This document shows, in pieces, positions 35,102 through 44,723 of a stretch of DNA of 64,000 nucleotides (positions within the stretch are counted from its first letter, which is position 1; every line of letters begins with the position of its first letter). The stretch covers positions 73,778 through 137,777 of the forward strand of contig CAZCOA010000004.1 of the NCBI GenBank assembly GCA_964500225.1, read 5' to 3'. Under the pieces are notes generated by a model. The model was given only the letters and a program-made list of their open reading frames with translations, was not told where the DNA came from and did not search any database. Made by a program: the position numbers and the translations under genes. This DNA comes from JAAYDY01 sp964500225 (lineage in GTDB: Bacteria; Planctomycetota; Phycisphaerae; FEN-1346; JAACEH01).

Positions 35102-37381
35102 ATGGACTATCTCGCTGATTTGACGGCCGCCCAACGCGAGGCGGTAACTCATGTGGAAGGACCGCTTCTGGTGCTTGCCGGCGCCGGGAGCGGCAAGACG
35201 CGCGTCATCACGCGTCGCGTTGTGCACCTGCTGGATCAGGGAATACCGGACCGGCAGGTATTGGCGATCACGTTCACGAACAAGGCGGCCGGCGAGATGC
35301 GCGAGCGCATTGCCGCAATGGTTCCGATTCGCGGGCTGACCGTCGCGACGTTCCATGCATTCTGCGCCCGAATGCTTCGGGTGTACGGTGACGTGCTGGG
35401 CGTGTCGACCGATTTCACAATCTACACACAGAGCGAATCGGTCCGGGCCGTGAAGCAGGCCATCGAGCGGGTGGGATTGGACACGACGAACTGGTCTGCG
35501 GAGAAGATTCAGGGGCGTATCAGCAGCCTGAAGAACCGGCTCGAAACGGCGGCCGCGTTCAGCACGCACGCCGTCGATTACTCCGGCAAAAACGTGGCGA
35601 AGATCTATGCGGCCTACCAGGAGGCACTGCGGGCGGCCAATGCGATGGACTTCGACGACCTGCTGATGCGCGTGGCCATGGGGCTTCGTGACAACGAGGA
35701 GTTTCGAGAGCTGATCCAGGACCGTTACCGTTTTGTGCTGATCGACGAGTACCAGGACACGAACGAGGCTCAGTACCAGATCGCCAAGCGAATCGCTGAA
35801 CGGCACGGCAACATCTGCGCCACGGGCGACCCGGACCAGTCGATTTACGGCTGGCGCGGAGCAAACATTCACAACATACTGGATTTTGAGAAGGACTTCG
35901 CGGGTTGCCGAGTGATCCGGCTGGAGCAGAACTACCGAAGCACGCCGCAGATTCTTGCGGCAGCCGGAAGGCTGATCGCCTGCAACCGCAAGCGCAAGGC
36001 GAAGGATCTGTTCACAGAGAACCCCAGCGGTCGTCCGGTGCGAGTCATCGAAGTGGATACGGCCGAAGACGAGGCCCGCGAGGTGGCCGAGGACATCCGG
36101 CGCGAGTGCCGTGCAGCGGGCAACTATGCCGACGTGGCGGTGTTCTACCGGGTCAACAGCCTGAGCCGCGCGATCGAGGACGCCATGCGGGCCGCGGGGA
36201 TTCCGTATGAGATCGTCCGGGGCTCCAGCTTCTACGAGCGGCAGGAGATTCGGGCACTGGTGGCGTACCTGCGGCTGCTGGCGAACCCGGCCGACGACCT
36301 GGCGTTGCTGCGGATTGTCAACGTACCGCTGCGCGGCATCGGCGATGCGACGGTGAAGCGGCTGGAGGCTTTTGCCGCGGAGCATGGAGTGTCGATGCTG
36401 GAAGCGTGTCGCAGGGTGGGCGAGGTGTCCGACCTGAACGCTCGGGCGCAGAAGTCCGTCGGCGATTTCGTGAAACTGCTCGACACCCTGGCGACGCTGG
36501 ACCGCACGCGAATGAAGCAATTGGTGCTCGATATCGTGCGTCTGACGGACTTCGACGAGTATTGCCGCAAACTGGAGGGCGGCGAGGAAGACCGCGTGGC
36601 CAACGTCAATGAACTGGTGAACGTGGCTGCCAACTTCGACGCGGAGCAGGACGAGGAGGCGACCGACGCCGAGAACGAGGGCGTCACGCCGCTAATGCGG
36701 TTCCTGGAGCGCGTGTCGCTGGTGAGCGACCAGGACGACGTACATCAGGAGCGGCCGAAGGTACACCTGATGACGCTGCACGCGGCCAAGGGGCTGGAGT
36801 TCCCCATCGTATACATGGTGGGTCTGGAACAGGGGCTATTGCCTCATGCGATGGCCGAGGAGGAAGGGCGGGATCTGGAGGAGGAACGGCGTCTGTGCTT
36901 TGTCGGCATGACGCGAGCGAAATCGCGGCTAACGCTGCTCCATGCCCGCTATCGGATGCAGCGCGGCCAGACGAACAGGCAGTTGCCGAGCGTGTTTCTT
37001 CGCGAAATCGGCGATGCGGGGGTGGAACGTCAGTCGCTCGCCAGATTTTCACCGTCGTCGACCGTGCTCGGCGTTCGTCGCGACAGCAGTCGCGAGGCCG
37101 GCACAACGCGGCGCTATCCCGCGCCGCGTCAGCAGGCCGCCTCGTCGGCGGCCATTCAGGAAGACCGTGAAGAAGAGGCCCGCTTGCGAGCCGCCCTGCC
37201 CCAGGACGGGTCGCCATACAAGCCGAATCAGCTCGTGAAGCATCCGACCTATGGCATCGGCACGGTGTTCGAGGTGACCGGCTCGGGCGACTCGTTGAAG
37301 GTGGGCGTGCGGTTTCCGAACATCGGCGTGAAGAAATTCGTCGCGCAGCACGCACGACTGGAGATACTCGCCAGACGATAG
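35102..37381 (+). CDS. pcrA: PcrA/UvrD-type 3'-5' DNA helicase
   Basis: A 759-residue superfamily 1A helicase for repair and removal of replication blocks. Q motif LTAAQREAV, Walker A GAGSGKT, motif Ia ITFTNKAAGEM, motif II DEYQDTN, motif III GDPDQSIYGWRGA, motif IV EQNYRS, motif V LMTLHAAKGLEF and motif VI VGMTRAKSRL are all visible in order. The C-terminus has a Tudor-like module (VKHPTYGIGTV, about 700-759) found in PcrA and linked to RNA polymerase binding. Length and order match PcrA/UvrD. The start has only a weak SD. Confidence 0.95.
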   Translation: MDYLADLTAAQREAVTHVEGPLLVLAGAGSGKTRVITRRVVHLLDQGIPDRQVLAITFTNKAAGEMRERIAAMVPIRGLTVATFHAFCARMLRVYGDVLGVSTDFTIYTQSESVRAVKQAIERVGLDTTNWSAEKIQGRISSLKNRLETAAAFSTHAVDYSGKNVAKIYAAYQEALRAANAMDFDDLLMRVAMGLRDNEEFRELIQDRYRFVLIDEYQDTNEAQYQIAKRIAERHGNICATGDPDQSIYGWRGANIHNILDFEKDFAGCRVIRLEQNYRSTPQILAAAGRLIACNRKRKAKDLFTENPSGRPVRVIEVDTAEDEAREVAEDIRRECRAAGNYADVAVFYRVNSLSRAIEDAMRAAGIPYEIVRGSSFYERQEIRALVAYLRLLANPADDLALLRIVNVPLRGIGDATVKRLEAFAAEHGVSMLEACRRVGEVSDLNARAQKSVGDFVKLLDTLATLDRTRMKQLVLDIVRLTDFDEYCRKLEGGEEDRVANVNELVNVAANFDAEQDEEATDAENEGVTPLMRFLERVSLVSDQDDVHQERPKVHLMTLHAAKGLEFPIVYMVGLEQGLLPHAMAEEEGRDLEEERRLCFVGMTRAKSRLTLLHARYRMQRGQTNRQLPSVFLREIGDAGVERQSLARFSPSSTVLGVRRDSSREAGTTRRYPAPRQQAASSAAIQEDREEEARLRAALPQDGSPYKPNQLVKHPTYGIGTVFEVTGSGDSLKVGVRFPNIGVKKFVAQHARLEILARR

Positions 37382-37399
37382 GACGCGCGTACCGCCCCG

Positions 37400-37428
37400 T
37401 TTACTTCCGGGGCACAGGAAGCTATGAT
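37400..37428 (+). promoter_or_regulatory. Promoter of pgi
   Basis: TTTACT (37400-37405), 17-base spacer, TATGAT (37423-37428), about 50 bases before the pgi ATG. Confidence 0.65.
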
Positions 37429-37476
37429 ATTCGCCCGTCATTGAAGCAGGCGACACTACCGTGGAGAGGAGAACCC

Positions 37477-38886
37477 ATGGCCACCAGGAAGACCCCGCAG
37501 ATCACCCTGGACTACAACAACGTACTGCCCCGTGCGGTGGGCAAGTCGCACGGTCTGACCGCCACGGCGATTGACGGCATCGCAGCGAAAACGCCTCGTA
37601 TCGCTGCTTTGCTGGCGTCGCAGCGCGCAGCAGGAAAGCTGCCGTACCGCGACCTGCCCTACCGCGACGACTACGTCAAGGCCATCATGGCGAGCGTGGC
37701 GCGCAAGCACGGCCGTTTCGACAACGTCATCGTGCTGGGTATCGGCGGGTCGGCCCTCGGGGCTACAGCCGTCTATACGGCATGCGCCGAACCATATGTG
37801 TTGTTGATGGACAAGAGGCAGCGAAAGGCGCCGCGGCTGTTCGTAATGGACAACATCGATCCGGCTCAGTTCGCGGCGATGCTGGAGATAATCGATCCGG
37901 CACGGTCGCTCTTTGTGCCGATCAGCAAGTCGGGCAGCACGGCCGAAACGATGGCCCAGTTCATGATCTGCCGCGAACTACTGAAGAAGCGGCTCGGTGC
38001 CAAATACGCACGAAACGTCGTCGCCATCACGGACCAGACCAAGGGGTACCTGCGTCCCATCGCCGAACAGGAAGGCTACGAAACGTTTCCGGTGCCCGAC
38101 GGCGTGGGCGGTCGGTTCAGCGTGCTCAGCCCGGTGGGCCTGTTTCCGCTGGCCATGGTGGGCATCGACATCCAGGCGTTGCTGGAGGGCGCGGCCACCA
38201 TGGACCGCCGCTGCGAGACGCCGCGGCTTTACGAGAATCCCGCATTCATGTCGGCGGCGATTCAATACTTGTATTATCAGCGCGGCAAACCGATGAGCGT
38301 TATGATGCCCTACAGCCAGGCGCTGCGCGACGTGGCCGATTGGTACCGTCAGCTCTGGGCCGAGAGCCTCGGCAAGATTCGTACGCGCGGCGGCAAATCC
38401 GAATACGTCGGCCCGACGCCGATCAAGGCCCTCGGTGTCACCGACCAGCACAGCCAGGTACAACTCTACCGCGAGGGGCCGAACGACAAGGTGTTCACTC
38501 TGTTGGCTGTCGGCGACTTTGGACGAGACATCGTCATTCCGAAGGTGTTCGGCAACGTGGAGGGCTGCGGCTACCTGGGCGGACACACGATGGGCGAACT
38601 GATGGACGCCGAACGGCGGGCCACGACGTTCGCGCTGACCAAGAGCCAGCGGCCGAACGTGACGATCACGCTGCCTGTGGTCAACGAGCACACGGTGGGC
38701 CAGTTGCTGTACATGCTGATGGTACAGACGTCGTTTGCCGGCGAGTTGTTCGGCATCAACACCTACGACCAGCCGGGGGTGGAGGAAGGCAAGATTGCGA
38801 CTTACGCCCTGATGGGACGCAAGGGATATGCCGCCACGCAGAAGGAGATTCGGTCGCTCAAGGGATCGGCAAAGTATATCATCTGA
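37477..38886 (+). CDS. pgi: Glucose-6-phosphate isomerase
   Basis: A 469-residue PGI that interconverts glucose-6-phosphate and fructose-6-phosphate. SIS-domain motifs are VLGIGGSALGATAVYTA, PISKSGSTAETMAQF (phosphate binding), DGVGGRFSVLSPVGLFP and a C-terminal GELFGINTYDQPGVEEGK with the catalytic region. It belongs to the shorter bacterial type (about 450 residues) rather than the 550-residue E. coli type. The ATG at 37477 is chosen because AGGAG lies six bases upstream; the open frame starts earlier at 37441. A strong terminator follows. Confidence 0.96.
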   Translation: MATRKTPQITLDYNNVLPRAVGKSHGLTATAIDGIAAKTPRIAALLASQRAAGKLPYRDLPYRDDYVKAIMASVARKHGRFDNVIVLGIGGSALGATAVYTACAEPYVLLMDKRQRKAPRLFVMDNIDPAQFAAMLEIIDPARSLFVPISKSGSTAETMAQFMICRELLKKRLGAKYARNVVAITDQTKGYLRPIAEQEGYETFPVPDGVGGRFSVLSPVGLFPLAMVGIDIQALLEGAATMDRRCETPRLYENPAFMSAAIQYLYYQRGKPMSVMMPYSQALRDVADWYRQLWAESLGKIRTRGGKSEYVGPTPIKALGVTDQHSQVQLYREGPNDKVFTLLAVGDFGRDIVIPKVFGNVEGCGYLGGHTMGELMDAERRATTFALTKSQRPNVTITLPVVNEHTVGQLLYMLMVQTSFAGELFGINTYDQPGVEEGKIATYALMGRKGYAATQKEIRSLKGSAKYII

Positions 38887-38914
38887 TCGCCGGACAGGCG
38901 ACCCGACATGTGAC

Positions 38915-38956
38915 CAGGGGCACGGCAGCTCGCGCGGTCGTGCCCCTGTGTTTTCC
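38915..38956 (+). terminator. Rho-independent terminator of pgi
   Basis: Perfect 10-bp stem CAGGGGCACG (38915-38924) with CGTGCCCCTG (38939-38948), then TGTTTTCC, 28 bases past the pgi stop. Confidence 0.85.
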
Positions 38957-39023
38957 GTGCCATTCTCCTGCGTTCATGGCCGACGCAGGCCCCACCTTCT
39001 GAGCCGGTTGGCCGCGACGCTGC

Positions 39024-40589
39024 CTAACTGGCGGTGTGCGGCGCTGTGGCGGTGTCGCCGCCGATGGTGCCGTTGCGCAGGATCACGGGCACAAGCATCG
39101 TTGCAGGACGACCGTCGATGGACAGTTCAGCTACGCACCGAACCACACTTCCGGTCACTTCGCCGGGGTGCAGCGTAACAGCCACGGTCGCGGGCTCGGC
39201 GAGAATGGCCGGCAAGCTCATCACCGCGCCGGCACCCCCGGGCTCGACTCGCCATCCGTCGGGTACGTGCCAACGGAGCAGCATGGGCGCCTGAACCTTG
39301 TACCGGTTGTGAATCGTCAGCCGCACGACCTTCGGCTGTCTCTCGCGGAGGGTTGGGCCGCCTTCGGGCCGGACGTCCACGTCGAAGAAATCGAATCGGT
39401 ATCTTGCAGCAGCCACGCGTGCGGCCAGGTCGCGTCGCAGGGACTCGGGCGCTTTCAGCGACTCGACGAGCGGCACGTCGGCCGGCTTCTCCCCAGGGAG
39501 CGGGTTGGTCTTGCGAGTGGAGCCGAAGCGGGCCAGCACCTGGCGGCTCATGCGTTCGGTGCGGTCCGTCAGAGCGTCCACGGTCTGGGGCACTTGGCCG
39601 CCGAAGGCACCGAGTTCGCCGAGGTTCAGGCACATGGTCTTGATCCGTCGGCCGATGGGCTTGATCCACTTCTCGGGAATGGCGTCGATGCCATGCAGCA
39701 GGCCGAACAGCGCGCCGGCCGTGGCGGCCGTGCAGTCGGTATCTTCGCCGCAGTTGACGGCCGTGGTGACCACGCGGCCGAAGTCGTCGCCGCCGACCAG
39801 CAGGGCAAGCACGGTCAGGGCGACGTTCGACGGCGCGTCGTAGCCGAGGACCCCCTTGTCGAAGCCCTTGGCGCGATCGGCAGGGCTCGTACGTTCCGGG
39901 AGGTTGAACAATGTCGAACCGCGATGATGCTTAAGGATTTCGTCGCGGGCGTCGCGCCACTTCATGCCCGAGGCGTGAGCGTTGACGGCGCAACGGACAG
40001 CGGCGGCCAGGCCGCACGTCTCGGGGATATACGACAGGCCGATGTCGATCAGGGCATTGAGGTCATTGCAGACGAAAGCGGCGCTCTCCATCGCAGCGAA
40101 GAAGACCTCGCCCCAGGAGCCCTCCCCGTCGGCATGATCGACAACGGCATCCTCGACGGCATATCGCACGGCCGCGTCGGGCAGCCCCGGCGCAATGCAT
40201 GCCCAGATTTCGCTTCGGATGAACGCGCCGCAACTGTGTCGCCAGAGGTTGTCGCAGAGGCCCGACCACGGCGGCGGCAGACCGGCCCGGAGATTCGCCT
40301 TCGCGATGCCGTACTCGGACCAGTGCGGCGTGATGTAGAGACACCAGTAATCGGCAAGAGTGTGGGCGTCGATGTCGAGGCCGCGTTCTTCCAGCGCGAT
40401 CAGCCACAGGAGCTGAAGGTCGAGGTCGTCGTTCGGCAACGGCTCGCCGCCGAGATCCTGGGCATAGAACGATACGTCGTTAACCTGCCTGATGAACTCG
40501 AACGGCGCGCCCAGCGTGCCGCCAATGTTCTTACCCATCCAGCAGCCCATGACACGGCGACGGTACTCCTCGCAACTCAGTTCAGGCAT
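39024..40589 (-). CDS. ADP-ribosylglycohydrolase-family protein with C-terminal beta domain
   Basis: A 521-residue protein. Residues 1 to about 350 are an ADP-ribosylglycohydrolase (PF03747-type) domain: N-terminal GCWMGKNIGGTLGAPFE, an acidic NDDLDLQ near residue 45, and the metal motif NCGEDTDCTAATAGALFG near 250. Such enzymes remove ADP-ribose from proteins or hydrolyse related compounds. The C-terminal 150 residues look like a beta-sandwich (VRLTIHNRYKVQAPMLLRW), perhaps carbohydrate binding or structural. No DraT or toxin gene is adjacent, so the role is open. The ATG at 40589 has GGAGG eight bases upstream. It has its own promoter behind the respiratory block. Confidence 0.85.
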   Translation of the reverse strand: MPELSCEEYRRRVMGCWMGKNIGGTLGAPFEFIRQVNDVSFYAQDLGGEPLPNDDLDLQLLWLIALEERGLDIDAHTLADYWCLYITPHWSEYGIAKANLRAGLPPPWSGLCDNLWRHSCGAFIRSEIWACIAPGLPDAAVRYAVEDAVVDHADGEGSWGEVFFAAMESAAFVCNDLNALIDIGLSYIPETCGLAAAVRCAVNAHASGMKWRDARDEILKHHRGSTLFNLPERTSPADRAKGFDKGVLGYDAPSNVALTVLALLVGGDDFGRVVTTAVNCGEDTDCTAATAGALFGLLHGIDAIPEKWIKPIGRRIKTMCLNLGELGAFGGQVPQTVDALTDRTERMSRQVLARFGSTRKTNPLPGEKPADVPLVESLKAPESLRRDLAARVAAARYRFDFFDVDVRPEGGPTLRERQPKVVRLTIHNRYKVQAPMLLRWHVPDGWRVEPGGAGAVMSLPAILAEPATVAVTLHPGEVTGSVVRCVAELSIDGRPATMLVPVILRNGTIGGDTATAPHTAS

Positions 40590-40659
40590 CGTCACGCCTC
40601 CGACCAACTCCCCCATCCCATTACACGCCGGTCCCGACATGGCCGCGTGCCCGTCCGCA

Positions 40660-40687
40660 ATTCTAGTCATACGGGGTCCTGTGGCAA
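40660..40687 (-). promoter_or_regulatory. Promoter of the ADP-ribosylglycohydrolase gene
   Basis: On the minus strand TTGCCA (40682-40687), 16-base spacer, TAGAAT (40660-40665), about 65 bases before the start codon. Confidence 0.5.
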
Positions 40688-40744
40688 TCCCTTTTCGCGG
40701 TTCGAGCCAGTGATGCAGAGCCGACCAGACCAACGGTGGGGCGC

Positions 40745-41149
40745 CTACGGCGCTTGGTGAAGAGTCCGAAGGAAGGCCACGAGAAACCGGGTTTCTTCAT
40801 CCGTCAGGCTGTGGCCGAAAGCAGGCATGAGAGGGCTGAGACCGCGGGGGGAGCCACCGTCGCGAATCACGGCAGTCAGCCGGGCGTCGTCGATAAGCAT
40901 CATGCGCTCAGCGTTGGAGAAGTCACGGGGACGGACGGCCAGCGCGGCGACATTGTAACCGTCGGCCTGTCCACGGTCGCCGTGGCAGGCGGCGCAGTAG
41001 CGGGCGAACAGCTCGCCACCGCGCGTCTGGGGCCAATTCACCTTGTACGCCGATTCAGTCGTCTCCGGCGTGTCGGGGGGCTCGCCGCAACCGGCAAGAA
41101 TCACGGCTACGACAACCAGGAGCGTTGCCAGCGGAGGATGCTCAGTCAT
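40745..41149 (-). CDS. Monoheme cytochrome c lipoprotein
   Basis: About 134 residues from the ATG at 41149 (GGAGG upstream). The signal peptide ends in a lipobox (VAVILAGC), so it should be lipid-anchored. It has one heme site, YCAACHGDRGQADG (CxxCH), and a later Met-containing stretch SPLMPAFGHSLTD that can supply the axial Met. It overlaps the end of the octaheme cytochrome gene by eight bases and is the last gene of the respiratory block, a plausible electron acceptor from the bc-type complex. Confidence 0.92.
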   Translation of the reverse strand: MTEHPPLATLLVVVAVILAGCGEPPDTPETTESAYKVNWPQTRGGELFARYCAACHGDRGQADGYNVAALAVRPRDFSNAERMMLIDDARLTAVIRDGGSPRGLSPLMPAFGHSLTDEETRFLVAFLRTLHQAP

Positions 41150-43317
41150 ATCCGCCTCCGTTTCCCGGGGCATTGGCAGCATCGTCCCGGGCGGCGCGAT
41201 CCGCCCCCGCGATGAAGGCCGCCAGAGCGCGTGCGTCGGCGTGATCGAGCCCTGGCGCGGGCATGCGTGAGTCGGCAGCCGTCGGTCCGACGGCCCGAAG
41301 CCTCGTATAGATCCACGCCGTCGTGAGCCGTGACGGTCGTTCGCCGAGCCTCGGCCCGACCAACCCGCCGGGGATGTCCGCCGTGCGGTGGCAGGCGATG
41401 CAACCGACTGCGTGGCCGGCCGCTCCGTCCGCTGCGCCGCGGAACAGGAACTCGCCGCGCGCCGCCTCCTTGTCGGTCAATCCCGCGACATCCACGGCGT
41501 GATCGCGCACGGCGTGATCGGCTGCCATTTCCGCCAGGAAGAACGTTACCGTGTTGAGCTCCTGCGGCGTCAGGCCGAGTTGTGGCATGCGCGCCTGCTC
41601 GGCCACATCGATCGGCCACGGTGCCGCCAGATACCGACGCAACCCTTCGGACGAGAACTTGTCGCCGACGCCGTCCAGGGCCGGAGCCACCCCCCTGCCC
41701 GCCCAGACGATGGCATGACGTACAGCGCCGGGTGCGGTTCACGTCGGCGAACGATCCGTCCTGGGGCCAGAAGGCCGCGGACGGCGCCTCGACGATGAAC
41801 TTCTCGGGCATGGGCATCTGGCTGCGGCTCAGCAGATACGCAACCACGCTGCGACGCTCATGCTGCGACAGGCGGTACTCGGGCATTCGCATCCGAACGC
41901 TCCGCGACGCCTCGGCCCCCTCGACCTGCGGCGACCCCTCCAGCTTCCACTCCAGATACCGCTGAAGATGCCGCTGCTCAGGTGGCACGGCGGCCGCGGA
42001 CCACTGAAGCTGCCAGTAACGTCGGTCGGCCACGTCGGCCAGTGCCGGCCCGATGCGGGCCTGTGTGCTTGGCGCCCCGTCGTGGCAGGCGGAACAGCCA
42101 AGGCGGATCATCGCAGCCGACGCCAGAGCCTTGTCCTCCTGCGACGGCTCGGCGGGCGGCAACTCCACGGTGCGCCCGGACCGCTGTTGCGACACGCCAA
42201 GCCCGACCACGTACGCTGCCGCGCCCAGGCGGTCCGCCTCCGCACAGGTGTATTGCGGCATGACCGTGCCGGGCATGATCGACTGCGGATCGCTCAGCAG
42301 CGCCGCCACGTAGGGCACATTCAGTTTTTCGCCGCTGCGCCCCAGGTCGGGCCCGATCATGCGCCACCCGGACACCGGGTGGAATCCCCGCCGCTTCAGC
42401 CGCGGCCAGTCGTGGCAGGTGGTGCATCCGGCGGCTCCCTCCACCCATTCGCGACCGCGCCGCTCGAAACGCGAGGCGTCCGTCCGCGCAGCCGCCAAGC
42501 TCGTGGCCACAGCCTCCACCTGCGGCGACCGTCGGGCAGCAAGCACGCGGGCAATGGCGGCGGCCTCGCGCGCGTCGAGCCGCGGCCGGGGCATTCGAGG
42601 CTGCGGACGAAAAACCTCGGGCTTCACCAGCCACGCGGTCAGCCACGACTCGGAGGTCTTGGACCCCAGTCCGTCGAGCGTCGGGCCGATGCGTTCGGCG
42701 GGAATCGCGTTCTGGAAATCGTGACATCCGGCGCAGCCTCGGTCCTCGACCAGGTATCGCCCGCGGTTCCAGGCCGGCGCGCCGTCAATCTCGGCGGCGC
42801 GGTGGCATCGGCCGCAGGCGGCCTGGGCGAACTCGTCCTTCCGCCGGGGCATGACCCCCACTCCCTCTTCGCCGTGTGCGGCCACGGTCTCGGTTGCCCT
42901 GCCGTTGCCCCCGTGGCACACGACGCAGCCATACTGTTCGAACGGGTGCCAGTGGGCTTCGAGGTACGGTTCGGGATGGCGTTTCCATGGAAACTGTGTT
43001 CGGGCCATCAGCGGCTCGGTGGTTGCCACGTGGCAACTGACACAGCGCGACACCTGGCCCAACTCCGGCACATAGAGCTGTCGCAAGGCCACCCCCTGGG
43101 CTGCCACTCGGCCGGCGGCGGCGCGGAGATCGGCTCGCAGACGATCGTCCGTCGCGACAGCCAGGCGTGCGGGCATGTCGGCCTCGGTGCGGCGGACAAA
43201 TTCGGCCTGGTACCACCGCCACGAGCGGGACTGCTCCTGACGCACGGCGACGCCAATGACGACGACCGCCGCCAGGCAAAGTGCGATGACCACGAAATAG
43301 AGCCGTCTCTCAGTCAT
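41142..43317 (-). CDS. Octaheme cytochrome c, reading frame broken at a G6 run
   Basis: From the ATG at 43317 an N-terminal anchor (FVVIALCLAAVVVIGVAV) leads to seven heme sites in one frame: CVSCH, CVVCH, CGRCH, CAGCH, CTTCH, CSACH and CTSCH. The frame then shifts at six G (41690-41695 on the plus strand as C6). The open frame that continues (to 41142) carries sensible cytochrome sequence, APALDGVGDKF and an eighth site CIACH, while the original frame becomes Arg/Gly-rich nonsense. Removing one G restores a protein of about 724 residues. The gene starts six bases after the cytochrome b stop. It is probably the cytochrome c subunit of the adjoining bc-type complex. A real pseudogene cannot be excluded. 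Confidence 0.83.
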
Positions 43318-43323
43318 TGCCGC

Positions 43324-44565
43324 TCACCAGGGCCAGATGAGAACCCAGTTGGGTCCGCGAAGAAAATAGCCGACCAGGGTCAATGCGAGAATCGCCAGCG
43401 CCACAAGAACGAAGACCGCGCACGCTATGCGGCGTGTTGGACCGAAATAGACGCCCACGCCGCGGCGGTTCTGTCGCACGTACGGCAGCGCGAGGAGCAC
43501 CGCCAGACACGCCGCCGGCAGAACGACGCCGCCCCAGAACTCGGCGCCGAGAGTCGGTCCGGCCGGGTCCCACGGCGGCCAGTGCACACGGGCCAGGGCG
43601 CCGTAATCGTAGCTGACGATTTCCTGGAGCCAGAGGAAGTACCATGCAGCCTTGGCCGGTTCAGGGGCGTGGGCCGGATCGGCAGGTTCGCCGAGCGGCG
43701 CATCGAAGGCCACGGCCAGGGCGGCCACGATCACAAGACAGGCCAGGGCCACCGCCGCTTCGCGGAGGACCAGGTGCGGCCAGGCTGGGACCGTGGGCGG
43801 TGGCGGCTGCGGCGGCGCGTCGTCGTTTTCCATGCGGTGGGCGAGACCGCCATTTTGCCGCACGCGCCACAGGTGAATGCACGTAAGTATTGTAAAGGCG
43901 GCCGGCAGGATGAGCACATGAAGGCCGTAGTAGCGAATCAACGTGGTCTGTGAGATTTCCTCGCCGCCGAAGACCATCCGCCGCAATGTCGGGCCGACGC
44001 CGGGCACGGCGGCCATCATGCTGCCGCCGACTTCAATGGCCCAATAGGAGAGCTGGTCCCACGGCAACAGGTATCCGGTAAAACTCTCGGCCAGTGTGAC
44101 CACCAACAGCAGGACGCCGATGACCCAGTTGAATTGTCTCGGCGGCTTGAAAGCCCCCCTCAGGAAGACACGGGCCAGGTGCAGAAACGTCACAACCACG
44201 AGCAGATGGGCAGCCCAGCGGTGCATGTTGCGGACAAACTGCCCGAACGCCACACCGTGGCGAAGTTCTTCCATGGACGCGTACGCCCCGCGAGTGGGGT
44301 CCGTGCCGGGAACGTAGTAGAACATCAGCAGGATGCCGGTTCCCACCAGCACCAGAAACAGGGCGATGCAGGCCACGCCCAGGCCGAAGGTGGCGCTGGG
44401 CCTCAGGCTGTCGCATCGCACGCGGCGAGGATGCAGCAGCAGGAAGAAATTCCGGTAGCGGATACGCCGCTGGGCGCCGCCGGGCATGGGCGCACTGTCG
44501 GCGACGATGCTCCGCACGATGCGGTGGTTGCTCCACAGATTGCGGCACCGACGCCCGATGCCCAT
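43324..44565 (-). CDS. Cytochrome b of a bc/b6f-type complex, one-piece
   Basis: A 413-residue quinol-oxidising cytochrome b. The b6-like half has the four heme ligands in RNMHRWAAH, VTFLHLARVF, YYGLHVL and CIHLWRV, plus TGYLLPWDQLSYWA. A subunit-IV-like half follows, with EPAKAAWYFLWLQE in the position of the PEWY quinol-site motif, and three more helices. So b6 and subunit IV are joined as in bc1 enzymes, while the sequence style is b6-like. The ATG at 44565 has GAGGAG seven bases upstream. It lies between the Rieske and octaheme genes. Confidence 0.93.
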   Translation of the reverse strand: MGIGRRCRNLWSNHRIVRSIVADSAPMPGGAQRRIRYRNFFLLLHPRRVRCDSLRPSATFGLGVACIALFLVLVGTGILLMFYYVPGTDPTRGAYASMEELRHGVAFGQFVRNMHRWAAHLLVVVTFLHLARVFLRGAFKPPRQFNWVIGVLLLVVTLAESFTGYLLPWDQLSYWAIEVGGSMMAAVPGVGPTLRRMVFGGEEISQTTLIRYYGLHVLILPAAFTILTCIHLWRVRQNGGLAHRMENDDAPPQPPPPTVPAWPHLVLREAAVALACLVIVAALAVAFDAPLGEPADPAHAPEPAKAAWYFLWLQEIVSYDYGALARVHWPPWDPAGPTLGAEFWGGVVLPAACLAVLLALPYVRQNRRGVGVYFGPTRRIACAVFVLVALAILALTLVGYFLRGPNWVLIWPW

Positions 44566-44596
44566 TCGCGACTCCTCACAGATGCCGCGCCCCGCC

Positions 44597-44625
44597 CCGC
44601 GGGCGCTGCCCTCGGCCGCCCGCGG
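44597..44625 (-). other. GC-rich hairpin between Rieske and cytochrome b genes
   Basis: Perfect 9-bp inverted repeat CCGCGGGCG/CGCCCGCGG with an 11-base loop and no T-tract, in the only longer gap (158 bases) of the bc genes. It may adjust mRNA stability or relative expression. Confidence 0.45.
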
Positions 44626-44723
44626 ACAATCCGAGAAACCACCTTATAGATCGGCTTACCGGGGTGCGCCAAGCGCAAGTTTTCGTCGCCAGTGGATCGT
44701 GCCGCTCTGGAGTGCCCGCCGCC

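Noticed and set aside
41860..43953. Plus-strand open frame of 697 codons opposite the octaheme cytochrome and cytochrome b genes
   Set aside because: Antisense shadow; the heme motifs are all on the minus strand.
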